A stretch of 39,412 bases of DNA from Bacteroidales bacterium (GTDB lineage: Bacteria > Bacteroidota > Bacteroidia > Bacteroidales > UBA7960): contig PWJC01000085.1 of the NCBI GenBank assembly GCA_003560165.1, positions 1-39,412 of the forward strand, in the 5' to 3' direction. The translations under genes and the position numbers were made by a program. Under the pieces are notes generated by a model. It had not been told where the DNA came from. It ran no database searches and saw only the letters and a list, made by a program, of their open reading frames with translations. How positions within the stretch are numbered: the first letter of the stretch is position 1; the number at the start of each line of letters is the position of its first letter. Positions 7,541 to 15,478 of this stretch are shown here, in pieces.

Positions 7541-8905
7541 ATGTTAGGAATATGTAGAACCGTAAACCAGACAGCATTGAAAACTTTTGCCATGGGGGGT
7601 GTGCACCCTCCCGAAAACAAGTTTGCAGAGAAAGCGTCAATTGAAGTTTTGCCTCCACCCAAAACGGTCTTCATCCCCCTGTCCCAGCACCTGGGCGTAC
7701 CGGCCGTTCCCGTCGTCGAAAAAGGCGATGAGGTGAAAACCGGACAACTGATTGCCAAAGGGGAGGCCTTTATATCGGCCAACATCCATGCCTCGGTTTC
7801 AGGTAAGGTTGTTAAAATAGACCTGGTCACCGACTCCAGCGGTTACCGCAAAAAAGCCATCGTCATCCAGGTGGAAGGCGATGAGTGGGCGGATGGCATT
7901 GACCTCGACATCCCCCTGGTGAAGGAATGCCAGCTCGGGCGCGAACAGATTGTGCAGAAAATCAACGAGAATGGCATCGTCGGGCTGGGCGGGGCCACCT
8001 TCCCTTCCCATGTCAAAATGATGGTACCTACGGGCAAAAAGGCCGAATACCTGATCATCAACGGTGTGGAATGTGAACCCTGCCTGACGGCCGACCACCG
8101 GCTGATGCTGGAAAAAGGCGAAGAGATACTTGCCGGGATCAGCATACAGATGAAGGCCCTGGAGGTGGATAAGGCCATTGTCGGCATCGAGGCCAACAAG
8201 CCCGATGCTGTCGAACACCTGAAAAACTTGGCCGGGCCCTATCCTGGGATCAGCGTGGAGGCACTCGAGGTGAAGTATCCGCAGGGTGCCGAAAAACAGC
8301 TGATCAAATCCCTGCTTGGCAGGGAGGTGCCCTCGGGAAAACTGCCCATTGAAGTAGGTTGTGTGGTACACAATGTAGGTACCTCATTCGCTGTATACGA
8401 GGCGGTCCAGAAAAACAAGCCCCTGATCGAAAGGGTGGTGACAGTGACAGGTAGCTCGCTGAAAAAACCGGTCAACCTGTGGGTGCGCATCGGCACCCCG
8501 GTAATCGATCTCATAGAGGCTGCCGGCGGACTGCCCGAAGATACCGGCAAGGTGATCAACGGAGGCCCCATGATGGGCAAGGCGCTGAACGACCTCAATG
8601 TACCGGTTACCAAAGGCACCTCGGGCATACTGGTATTGACCGACGAACAGGCACACCGACCTCCCGAGCAGCATTGCATCCGCTGCGGACGATGTGTGAC
8701 GGTTTGCCCCATGGGTCTGGAGCCTTACCTGCTGGCCATATTGTCTGATAAGAAACGCCTCGAAGAATGCGAACAGGAGCGGCTGATGGATTGCATGGAA
8801 TGCGGTTCCTGCCTGTACATCTGTCCCTCGGGACGTCCTCTGCTCGATCAGATGCGTGTTGGCAAGACCAGGCTTGGGAAATTGATCAGGGAAAGGTCGG
8901 GTTGA
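7541..8905 (+). CDS. rnfC: RnfC, NADH-binding subunit of the Rnf complex
   Basis: Peripheral, cytosolic Rnf subunit that binds FMN and NAD(H) and passes electrons through two [4Fe-4S] clusters. The 454-residue protein shows the RnfC N-terminal signature FAMGGVHPPENK (about 16-27), the glycine-rich GLGGATFPSHVKM stretch and NGVECEPCLTADHRLM typical of the NADH/FMN-binding fold. Near the C-terminus are two cluster motifs, CIRCGRCVTVCPMG and CMECGSCLYICPSG. It lacks the long repetitive C-terminal tail of some proteobacterial RnfC proteins. The start at 7541 gives a slightly long N-terminus; a shorter start at the methionine of MGGVHPP is unlikely because it would cut into the conserved domain. 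A 95-base gap with a simple-repeat insert separates it from rnfD. Confidence 0.95.
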   Translation: MLGICRTVNQTALKTFAMGGVHPPENKFAEKASIEVLPPPKTVFIPLSQHLGVPAVPVVEKGDEVKTGQLIAKGEAFISANIHASVSGKVVKIDLVTDSSGYRKKAIVIQVEGDEWADGIDLDIPLVKECQLGREQIVQKINENGIVGLGGATFPSHVKMMVPTGKKAEYLIINGVECEPCLTADHRLMLEKGEEILAGISIQMKALEVDKAIVGIEANKPDAVEHLKNLAGPYPGISVEALEVKYPQGAEKQLIKSLLGREVPSGKLPIEVGCVVHNVGTSFAVYEAVQKNKPLIERVVTVTGSSLKKPVNLWVRIGTPVIDLIEAAGGLPEDTGKVINGGPMMGKALNDLNVPVTKGTSGILVLTDEQAHRPPEQHCIRCGRCVTVCPMGLEPYLLAILSDKKRLEECEQERLMDCMECGSCLYICPSGRPLLDQMRVGKTRLGKLIRERSG

Positions 8906-8958
8906 GGAAGGTGGAAGACGGAAGACGGAGGACAGAAGAGGGTTGAAAAGTTGAAAAG
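8906..8958 (+). repeat. 7/9-base simple-repeat element between rnfC and rnfD
   Basis: Immediately after the rnfC stop comes a purine-rich tract of drifting 7-base units (GGTGGAA, GACGGAA, GACGGAG, GACAGAA) followed by 9-base GTTGAAAAG units. The same pair of unit types recurs at 14579-14716 and 39093-39396. The insert lies inside the rnf operon, in the only sizeable gap between its genes. Confidence 0.7.
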
Positions 8959-9000
8959 CCATAAAAGTTACGCTTTGGACTAACACTTTAACGGAAGATT

Positions 9001-9999
9001 ATGGGTAAATTAACAGTTTCGGGCTCGCCTCATTTTCATACCGAAGAATCGGTGAGCAAGATCATGTACGGCGTGATCTTTTCCCTGATTCCTGCCATGC
9101 TGGTTTCCTTTTACTTTTTTGGCCTGGCCGCCATTGTGGTAACACTCACAGCAGTGGTTTCCTGCATGGCGTTCGAGTATCTGATACAAAAGTACCTGAT
9201 CCGGGGGCCTCTGACCATTTTTTACGGATCGGCCATCATTACCGGAGTGCTGCTGGCATTTAACGTGCCCGCCAACCTGCCCCTGGGCATTCTGGTCATT
9301 GGTTCGGCAGTTGCCATCGGTATGGGGAAAATGACCTTTGGTGGCCTAGGGAAGAATCCCTTCAATCCGGCATTGGTTGGCAGGGTTTTTCTGATGATCT
9401 CCTTTCCGGTACAGATGACGACCTATCCCAGACCCACGGCTTTCAGCACCCAGCTCACTGATGCCGTTACCGGACCCACCCCCCTGACCGTGATCAAGGA
9501 TGGTTTGAGCCGGGGAGAGAAGTTTGCCGATCTGTTGGCGCAATTGCCCGATTACAGCAATCTGCTCCTAGGCAATATAGGCGGTTCGGTTGGCGAAGTA
9601 TCGGCCATCGCCCTGTTGCTCGGAGGGCTCTATATGCTGATCAGAAAAATCATCAGCTGGCATATACCCATGGCCTATCTTGGGTCTGCAGCCGTATTCT
9701 CAGGTATTTTCTGGCTGATCAGCCCCGAAACCTATCCCGATCCGGTGTTTCATTTACTTACCGGGGGCCTGATGCTGGGAGCTCTCTATATGGCCACCGA
9801 CTATTCCACCAGTCCCATGGCTCCCAGGGGCATGATTGTCTTCGGTGTGGGTTGCGGGTTGCTCACCATGATCATACGCCTTTTCGGGGCCTACCCCGAG
9901 GGCGTGGCCTTTTCTATACTTATCATGAATGCCTTTGTTCCGCTGATCAACAAAGGGTTTAAACCGAAACGTTTTGGGGAGGAGATTAAGAATGGCTAA
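9001..9999 (+). CDS. rnfD: RnfD, flavinylated membrane subunit of the Rnf complex
   Basis: Integral membrane subunit of the NqrB/RnfD family with about ten membrane helices; it carries a covalently bound FMN attached by ApbE and is part of the ion-translocating core. The 332 residues contain FGGLGKNPFNPALVGRVF (about 113-130) and the flavinylation region DAVTGPTPL (154-162). The candidate FMN-bearing residue is T160. The usual motif is S/T-G-A-T, and here a proline replaces the alanine (TGPT). The late segment GALYMATDYSTSPMAPRG is typical. The gene follows the repeat insert and overlaps rnfG by 8 bases. No apbE is present in the window. Confidence 0.94.
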   Translation: MGKLTVSGSPHFHTEESVSKIMYGVIFSLIPAMLVSFYFFGLAAIVVTLTAVVSCMAFEYLIQKYLIRGPLTIFYGSAIITGVLLAFNVPANLPLGILVIGSAVAIGMGKMTFGGLGKNPFNPALVGRVFLMISFPVQMTTYPRPTAFSTQLTDAVTGPTPLTVIKDGLSRGEKFADLLAQLPDYSNLLLGNIGGSVGEVSAIALLLGGLYMLIRKIISWHIPMAYLGSAAVFSGIFWLISPETYPDPVFHLLTGGLMLGALYMATDYSTSPMAPRGMIVFGVGCGLLTMIIRLFGAYPEGVAFSILIMNAFVPLINKGFKPKRFGEEIKNG

Positions 10000-10591
10000 C
10001 AGAGAATCTACTTTTGCGAACATGGTGATTACCCTGATGGTGGTGGCCGCCGCGGCCTCATTTACCCTGGCTACGGTATACAACCTGACCAAGGGCCCCA
10101 TCGAACGATCGAGAGAAGCTGCACGGCAGCAAGCTATCGGCATGGTGCTGCCCGAATACGATACCCTGGTGACCAAAAAGCTGATGCCGGTAAGCGGAAG
10201 CGATTCCCTGGAGTTCAATATCGGATACAGGGATGGTGAACTGGTGGGCGTTGCCGTGGCAACCTATACCGGCATGGGCTACAGTGGCCGCATCCGGGCC
10301 ATGGTAGGTTTTGACCCTGAGGGGGTCATCATCGACGTAGTTGCTTTGGATCATGCAGAGACCCCGGGCCTTGGCGACAAGATCGAAAAAGGAAAATCGG
10401 ACTGGAGCGATCAGTTCCAGGGCTTCGACCCCAGGGAAAAAACCCTGAAAGTACGCCAGGACCAGGGCGATGTGGACGGCATTACGGCGGCTACCATCAC
10501 GGCCCGGGCCTATTGCGACGCCATCGACAGGGCCTTCCAAACCTTTATGGCAAACAAGGAGAACCTCATCAATAAGGAAGAAAGGAATTAA
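9992..10591 (+). CDS. rnfG: RnfG, flavinylated periplasmic-facing subunit of the Rnf complex
   Basis: Subunit of the NqrC/RnfG family: one N-terminal membrane helix (about 11-30) and an extracytoplasmic FMN-binding domain that receives electrons from RnfD. I chose the ATG at 9992 (199 residues) because GGGGAGGAG lies about 7 bases upstream and MANREST is a normal N-terminus; the in-frame start at 9974 would lie deeper inside rnfD. The conserved TYTGMGYSGRI and ETPGLGDKI segments are present. The FMN attachment region reads DGITAATITA (162-171), with T168 the likely attachment residue; AA replaces the usual GA. It overlaps the end of rnfD by 8 bases and rnfE starts 3 bases after its stop. Confidence 0.94.
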   Translation: MANRESTFANMVITLMVVAAAASFTLATVYNLTKGPIERSREAARQQAIGMVLPEYDTLVTKKLMPVSGSDSLEFNIGYRDGELVGVAVATYTGMGYSGRIRAMVGFDPEGVIIDVVALDHAETPGLGDKIEKGKSDWSDQFQGFDPREKTLKVRQDQGDVDGITAATITARAYCDAIDRAFQTFMANKENLINKEERN

Positions 10592-10594
10592 GCT

Positions 10595-11182
10595 ATGGGA
10601 CAGCTACAGAACTTTACCAAAGGATTCATCCGCGACAACCCGGTGTTTGTCCTGCTGCTCGGGCTCTGCCCGGCACTGGGTGTCACCACTTCGGCCTTCA
10701 ACGGGCTGGGAATGGGGCTGGCCACTACCTTTGTCCTGGTCTCGTCCAATATCGTGGTCTCACTGATCAAGAACTTCATCCCCTCAAAGGTGCGCATCCC
10801 CTGTTTCATTGTGGTGATCGCCTCCTTTGTGACCATTGTTGAACTGGTCATGGAAGCCTTTATGCCGGCCCTGTTCGAATCACTGGGGCTGTTCATCCCC
10901 CTGATCGTGGTCAACTGCCTGGTAATGGGACGTGCCGAGGCATTTGCCCGGAAAAATGTTGCCTGGAGTGCCCTGGTCGATGGCCTGGGTATGGGTCTTG
11001 GCTTTGCCTTTGCGCTGACGCTGCTCGGCGGTGTCAGGGAAATTTTTGGAGCAGGGGAGATCTTCGGGCTGTCGCTGTTTGCCGGCGACGGCATGCTGGT
11101 TTTCGTGCTTGCGCCCGGTGCATTCATAGGGCTTGGCTACCTGGTGGCCCTGAACAATATCGTTAAGAAGAAACTTGCCTAA
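10595..11182 (+). CDS. rnfE: RnfE, membrane subunit of the Rnf complex
   Basis: Integral membrane subunit of the NqrD/RnfE family with six helices; together with RnfA it forms a pseudosymmetric pair that ligates an intramembrane iron-sulfur centre and contributes to ion translocation. The 195 residues carry the family signatures [20 protein letters not shown] (15-34), including the conserved cysteine C25, and [17 protein letters not shown] (about 101-117) with the second cysteine C107. The [14 protein letters not shown] segment is normal for RnfE. The gene starts 3 bases after rnfG and ends 11 bases before rnfA. Confidence 0.95.
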   Translation: MGQLQNFTKGFIRDNPVFVLLLGLCPALGVTTSAFNGLGMGLATTFVLVSSNIVVSLIKNFIPSKVRIPCFIVVIASFVTIVELVMEAFMPALFESLGLFIPLIVVNCLVMGRAEAFARKNVAWSALVDGLGMGLGFAFALTLLGGVREIFGAGEIFGLSLFAGDGMLVFVLAPGAFIGLGYLVALNNIVKKKLA

Positions 11183-11193
11183 AACCATTGGTC

Positions 11194-11772
11194 ATGGAAT
11201 ACATTCTCATCATTATCGGAGCCGTATTTGTCAACAATATCGTGCTGGCACAATTTCTGGGGATCTGCCCCTACCTTGGTGTTTCGGCAAGGGTCTCCAC
11301 CTCTGTCGGCATGTCGGGTGCCGTCATGTTTGTCATGACCCTGGCCACCATCGTCACCTTCCTCATATTCCAATACATCCTTGTTCCCTTCGACATCACC
11401 TACCTGCAAACCATTTCCTATATTCTGGTGGTGGCTTCGCTGGTACAAATGGTGGAGATCATCCTCAAAAAGGTAAGCCCGGCCCTGTTCCAGGCCCTGG
11501 GCATCTTTCTGCCCCTGATTGTCACCAACTGCGCCATTTTGGGTGTGACCATACTGGCCGTTCGTGAAGATTACTGTTTTCACCTGCTGCAAGCGGTGGT
11601 GTTTGCCATTGGTCATGCCCTGGGCTTTGCCCTGACCATCATCCTTTTTGCCGGCATCAGGGAACACCTCGAACTGGTGGATGTCCCCAGCGGAATGCGT
11701 GGCGCACCTGCCGCCCTGGTGGTTGCCGGCATCCTGGCCCTGGCCTTTATGGGCTTTGCGAACCTGGTATAG
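11194..11772 (+). CDS. rnfA: RnfA, membrane subunit of the Rnf complex
   Basis: Integral membrane subunit of the NqrE/RnfA family, partner of RnfE in the intramembrane iron-sulfur and ion-translocating core. The ATG at 11194 gives 192 residues beginning MEYILIIIGAVFVNNIVLAQ; the frame also opens at a TTG two codons earlier, which I reject. Family signatures are NNIVLAQFLGICPYLGV near the N-terminus and PLIVTNCAILGVT at about 108-120, each with one conserved cysteine. It is the last gene of the rnf operon. Its final 26 bases overlap the 3' end of the convergent dihydropyrimidinase-like gene, so there is no room for a conventional terminator. Confidence 0.95.
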   Translation: MEYILIIIGAVFVNNIVLAQFLGICPYLGVSARVSTSVGMSGAVMFVMTLATIVTFLIFQYILVPFDITYLQTISYILVVASLVQMVEIILKKVSPALFQALGIFLPLIVTNCAILGVTILAVREDYCFHLLQAVVFAIGHALGFALTIILFAGIREHLELVDVPSGMRGAPAALVVAGILALAFMGFANLV

Positions 11773-13159
11773 CCAGCCTTCCCTTGCGCCTGAGCAAGCT
11801 GCCCGCTCCCGGGTAAAGGAAACGGCCGTCTTCGGCCACGATCCGGCCCCCGGCGATCACCACTTTTGGCCGGCCTTTCGTCCGGATCCCCTCATAGATA
11901 TTGATGTCGCTGTTCTGGAAGTGGGTGGTGGCCGATATGACCTGCTCTGCCTGGGTGTCCCAGAGCAGCAGGTCGGCGTCCGATCCCTGGGCGATCACCC
12001 CTTTTTTCGGATACAGCCCGAACAGCCTGGCCGGTGCTGCAGAGGTCAGTTCTGCAAACCGGTTTACTGTGATCCGTCCGGTGTCCACCCCAAAGGTGTA
12101 GAGCAGGGTCATCCGGTGTTCGACCCCCCCTGCGCCGTTGGCAATCTTCCGGAAGTCATCTTTACCCAGGGCCTTTTGAGAAAAATGAAAGGGACAATGG
12201 TCGCTTCCCACCGTGTGGATGCTCCCCTCCTGAAGGGCCTGCCAGAGGGCGCGGCGATGCGCCGACGAGCGCAAAGGCGGACTGAGTACGCAGGGAGCCG
12301 ACAACTCAAAGTCCTTGCGGTAATTGTCCACATCGAGCAACAGGTGATGGGGGCAGACTTCCCCCCACACCTCCTGGCCTTTTGTGCGGGCTTCCCGGAT
12401 GTGCCCGATACTCTCGGCTGTCGACACATGCACAATGTATAACGGACAGGAGGTTTCACCGGCCATGGAGATGGCCCGGGCAACAGCACGGCTCTCGGTT
12501 TCCGGGGGCCGGGACAGGACATGGGCATGGGGAGACAGCACACCGCTGCCGGCAAGGCTGTGTCGCAGGCTGTCGATCTGCCCGCCCTCTTCGCAATGCA
12601 CCAATACCATACCCCCGGCCTTGCCCGCAGCCTGCATCGCCTGCTTGATGGAAGTTTCGTCCATGCCGACGGTTTCTTTGTAGGCCATGTACAGTTTGAA
12701 CGAGGGAAGACCTGCCCGGACACATGCTTCGATCTCCCCGGGCATGTTCTCGTGCCATTCGACCGGGCTGACGTGGAAACTGTAATCGGTCATACAGCCT
12801 GCGGCTTCCTGTTGCCGTGATCTCAATGCCTGCGAAAGCGGCATGCCCCTTGTCGGGGTAACAAAATCCAGGATGGTGGTGGTTCCTCCCATCAGGGCAG
12901 CCCGGCTTCCGGTGGCGAAGTTGTCGGACGATGGCCCGGCCATGGTGGGCAGCATCATATGGACATGAGGATCGACCCCTCCGGGAAATACCATCAGTCC
13001 ACGGGCATCGATCTCACGCAGGGGTGCATGATCTTTGTTTCGGATGCCTTTTGCAAGCCGGCGGATGATGCCGTTACTGACAAGGATATCGGATTCAAAG
13101 CTTTTGTCTGCATTGACAATATGTGCATGGCGGATCAGCAGCCTCTCATCGTTTGCCAT
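11747..13159 (-). CDS. dihydropyrimidinase/D-hydantoinase family amidohydrolase
   Basis: Cyclic amide hydrolase of the dihydropyrimidinase/hydantoinase family; these cytosolic binuclear metal enzymes open dihydropyrimidine or hydantoin rings. The 470 residues show a full metal site: H65 and H67 (DPHVHM), the lysine expected to be carboxylated K155 (SFKLYMAY), H188 (LVHCEE), H244 (VHVSTAES) and D320 (GSDHCPF). A homologue (HyuA) belongs to the uric-acid/purine catabolic cluster of E. coli and gut anaerobes that also has ssnA, xdhD and ygfK. Those three occur about 17-27 kb away in this window, so a role in purine-derived ring opening is plausible but inferred. The start is the ATG at 13159. 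The gene may follow the upstream barrel gene, 64 bases away. Confidence 0.88.
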   Translation of the reverse strand: MANDERLLIRHAHIVNADKSFESDILVSNGIIRRLAKGIRNKDHAPLREIDARGLMVFPGGVDPHVHMMLPTMAGPSSDNFATGSRAALMGGTTTILDFVTPTRGMPLSQALRSRQQEAAGCMTDYSFHVSPVEWHENMPGEIEACVRAGLPSFKLYMAYKETVGMDETSIKQAMQAAGKAGGMVLVHCEEGGQIDSLRHSLAGSGVLSPHAHVLSRPPETESRAVARAISMAGETSCPLYIVHVSTAESIGHIREARTKGQEVWGEVCPHHLLLDVDNYRKDFELSAPCVLSPPLRSSAHRRALWQALQEGSIHTVGSDHCPFHFSQKALGKDDFRKIANGAGGVEHRMTLLYTFGVDTGRITVNRFAELTSAAPARLFGLYPKKGVIAQGSDADLLLWDTQAEQVISATTHFQNSDINIYEGIRTKGRPKVVIAGGRIVAEDGRFLYPGAGSLLRRKGRLAIPGSQSP

Positions 13160-13223
13160 AGAAAGGGTTTTGATAACAGGGTTTATTCTGAACGGCAGCA
13201 GTCCGGGTGATCCACGCGCCGCC

Positions 13224-14462
13224 CTAAAGGAACCGGGGTGTCAACCTCAGCATCAAAAAAGCCCAGTGGGCGAACTCTTCGCTGCTTCCGCCGCGTATAT
13301 GCTCCATGGATTCGGTGCCGAACATCACCGAGTAGCCCCCAACGATGCTTGTCGTTTCGGTGAACCGCCGGAAAAACACCATATCGATCTCTGTACCCAG
13401 GTAGTTGTCGATGACCTGGCCCTCATGCACATAGGTGTTTTGCAGAAAGAACAAGTGAAGGTGGGCCGAGAAACTGCTTTGATCCGACAGGACGAACTCT
13501 CCCTTTAGATAGGGGTTGACCAGGCCGGCATTTTGGGTGTGGTTCGGGAAATTGGTAAAGTAGTCCATGTACCCGTTCCTTGCATGCCCTACTCCATAGA
13601 GATCGTCGAAGGCATTGAAGCGGTTTCCGGGCCCGGTAGCGTCATTGCCCGAGAAGATCTCAATGCCCAGTATGGTGCTTAGCTGGGGGGCAAAACGCCT
13701 TCCGGCTTCGGCCATGAGGTACCAGGCATTGATGTTTTGCCCACTGCGGGTGTTCCCATGCTGATAGGCAGGATACAGCCGCAACTCAAACTCACCCAGG
13801 CGATGGCTCAGGTATCCTGCCCATGTGGCCCTGACATAGAGCCTGGAAGGGTCGTCGGGATGCTCATAGCCATCGGCGATGAAATGAAGGGAGAGCGAGG
13901 TATTTGGTTGCAGCTCCCTGTGGTACCAGATGTAGTTCAGTGTTTTGTAATTGTTGAGCAGGTAGTGGGTGTCGAACAATCTGTCCTGGCTCTGATTGAA
14001 GGCGGCACCGACATGCAGCTGCCGCTGCCCGTCCCCGTATTTTAAAACCGCCGCATCGTGGGTCCTGCCCGTGGGAGCCCAATCGTTGATGGCCATCAGC
14101 CGTTGGTTGTCGTAGCGCAGTTCCTGCCGTCCTGCCCGCAGGCTGAGGTTATCGGCAAACCGGAGTTCCATCCAGGCCTCGTACAGCCCGAAAGAGGGGT
14201 TGTGGTCCAGCTGCAGTTCCTGCCCCCAAAGCCGAATATCCTGGATGGAGATCCGGGTACTAACGCGCCCATCCGATCCATGGAACAACGACAGCCTGGT
14301 TCGCTGAGCGACCTGGCCGGCGGAACCTGTTCCCGGCACCGGCATTTGACGGTATCCGTTCCTGAATTCGGCCCTGCTGCGCATCTGGCCTTCAAGGCCC
14401 AATTGTGCGCTTGCAGGAAACAACAGGGCCAACAGTCCGACCCATATAAATAGCTTCTTCAT
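13224..14462 (-). CDS. AlgE-type (alginate export family) outer-membrane beta-barrel protein
   Basis: Predicted outer-membrane protein with a cleavable signal peptide (residues 1-19, ending ASA-Q) and a body of alternating amphipathic strands rich in aromatic residues, ending in LMLRLTPRFL with a terminal hydrophobic residue as usual for barrels. The order of motifs (RSRAEFRNGY, RTRLSLF, LYEAWMELRFADNLSLRAGRQELRYDNQRLM given in pieces, FNAFDDLYG, GYMDYF) resembles the alginate export family. In Bacteroidota such proteins occur in many contexts, so alginate is not implied. Length 412 residues is normal. Whether it serves the neighbouring amidohydrolase, for instance in solute passage, is unknown. 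Confidence 0.75.
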   Translation of the reverse strand: MKKLFIWVGLLALLFPASAQLGLEGQMRSRAEFRNGYRQMPVPGTGSAGQVAQRTRLSLFHGSDGRVSTRISIQDIRLWGQELQLDHNPSFGLYEAWMELRFADNLSLRAGRQELRYDNQRLMAINDWAPTGRTHDAAVLKYGDGQRQLHVGAAFNQSQDRLFDTHYLLNNYKTLNYIWYHRELQPNTSLSLHFIADGYEHPDDPSRLYVRATWAGYLSHRLGEFELRLYPAYQHGNTRSGQNINAWYLMAEAGRRFAPQLSTILGIEIFSGNDATGPGNRFNAFDDLYGVGHARNGYMDYFTNFPNHTQNAGLVNPYLKGEFVLSDQSSFSAHLHLFFLQNTYVHEGQVIDNYLGTEIDMVFFRRFTETTSIVGGYSVMFGTESMEHIRGGSSEEFAHWAFLMLRLTPRFL

Positions 14463-14819
14463 GTGTTCGTGTTTTTTATTCCGGGAGAAGGACAGGGAAA
14501 ATGTTGGAAATGTTAAAATGGTGTTTATACATTGCCTTCAGGCAGTGCGACAGTTACAACCAAGGAAAGCCCCAACAGGTTGAAAAGTTGAAAGGTTAAA
14601 AGGTTGAAAAGTTTAAGTATATGTTATTCAGATATTAAACTCTTAAACTCTTAAACTCTTAAACTCTTAAACTTTCTTCCCTCCGTCCTCTGTCCTCTGT
14701 CTTCCGTCCTCTGTTATCCCAGAATAGATACTTCATGCTAAAAATAACAAAAAAGAGGATACCAAAATACCCCCTCTTTGCCGGAAGATTCTCCGGACTA
14801 TTCCAGGATGACAGACCCA
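14463..14819. other. gene-free stretch containing simple repeats
   Basis: No convincing gene in these 357 bases. The left part (14463-14578) holds a short inverted repeat TGCCT-TC-AGGCA (14533-14544) and otherwise nothing recognised. The middle is the 7/8/9-base repeat element listed separately. The right part (14717-14819) is unremarkable AT-rich sequence leading to the end of the DUF302 gene. Confidence 0.6.
14579..14716. repeat. composite simple-repeat element (9-, 8- and 7-base units)
   Basis: Three blocks follow each other: 9-base GTTGAAAAG-like units (14579-14616), 8-base TTAAACTC units (four perfect copies plus one altered, 14635-14674), and pyrimidine-rich 7-base units such as CTCTGTC and TTCCGTC (about 14677-14716). 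The third block is the reverse complement of the purine-rich units seen after rnfC and at the right end of the window. GAAAAGTTTAAG at the left and CTTAAACTTTC at the right form a near-perfect inverted repeat, so the element could fold into a stem. Confidence 0.75.
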
Positions 14820-15296
14820 TCAGCGGGTCACAGCCCTGATCATGGCTTCGCTCTCGGCCGAGGCTATCCCCATTACATCTGCGATCACACCGCCCATCAT
14901 ATTTCCCATCATGGAGGTGTTCATCCACGAAACATAGGTTTTTCCGTCCGACTTTTCATAAATGGCCACTCTGCAGGGCATCATGGACGAGACAATGCGT
15001 TCGTCGTCGAGCCTCAATATCCGGTAGGCATGTTCGGGATGGCAGAGCTCAAATACTTTGGCGTTGCTAACTTCCTTGCCAAAACCCTGCATGGTTTCCC
15101 TCATGTCGTGTACTGTGGGGATCTTCCAGCCCATATTTAGGGCCGTTTGTTCAAACACCTCTACCGACCTGTTGAAACCGTACTGGCTTTCGGCCTCTTT
15201 CAGCATCATTCCCGGTGCCGCTTTGTACGCCATGAGCGAAGTGAACAGGATGCCGATGAACAGACCGGCTATGCCGAATACAAATTCTTTTTTCAT
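14820..15296 (-). CDS. membrane-anchored DUF302 protein
   Basis: DUF302-family protein of 158 residues; function of the family is not established. An N-terminal hydrophobic segment (about 6-26) anchors it, followed by the DUF302 domain. Typical family features are NRSVEVFEQTALNMGWKIP, an ELCHPEHAYRIL strand and MPCRVAIYEKSDGKTYVSW near 110-130. The C-terminus is methionine-rich (NTSMMGNMMGGVIADVMG), a feature that could bind metal ions such as copper, which is speculation. The ATG at 15296 is chosen because MKKEFVFG begins the anchor; the longer in-frame extension runs through AT-rich promoter sequence. It is divergent from the sigma-54 activator gene with 182 bases between them, so it is a candidate target of that regulator. 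Confidence 0.8.
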   Translation of the reverse strand: MKKEFVFGIAGLFIGILFTSLMAYKAAPGMMLKEAESQYGFNRSVEVFEQTALNMGWKIPTVHDMRETMQGFGKEVSNAKVFELCHPEHAYRILRLDDERIVSSMMPCRVAIYEKSDGKTYVSWMNTSMMGNMMGGVIADVMGIASAESEAMIRAVTR

Positions 15297-15418
15297 GATG
15301 ATTGTTTTTTTTGTGGTACTAATTTTTACCGTTAAGGTTGCTATTTTAATGCCATACAATGTATAATACAGAAAAACAGACGGATAGAGTTTTTGCGGAT
15401 TCTGAAACTTCCGCATAT

Positions 15419-15438
15419 GTTAACCATTATTTGTTAAC
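15419..15438. promoter_or_regulatory. GTTAAC-N8-GTTAAC inverted repeat, candidate operator
   Basis: Two copies of the palindromic hexamer GTTAAC are separated by 8 bases, and the right copy overlaps the -7 element of the downstream activator gene. The centre-to-centre distance is 14 bases. Its place between the divergent DUF302 and regulator genes suggests an operator, possibly autoregulatory. No factor can be named. Confidence 0.35.
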
Positions 15439-15442
15439 TTTG
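15435..15442 (+). promoter_or_regulatory. -7 element for the sigma-54 activator gene
   Basis: TAACTTTG fits TAnnTTTG and ends 36 bases before the ATG at 15479. GGAGACAGG directly before the ATG serves as ribosome binding site. The gene itself therefore appears to be read by the primary sigma factor. Confidence 0.45.
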
Positions 15443-15478
15443 TTGCTCGTTTATGTAAACCAATAATCCGGAGACAGG

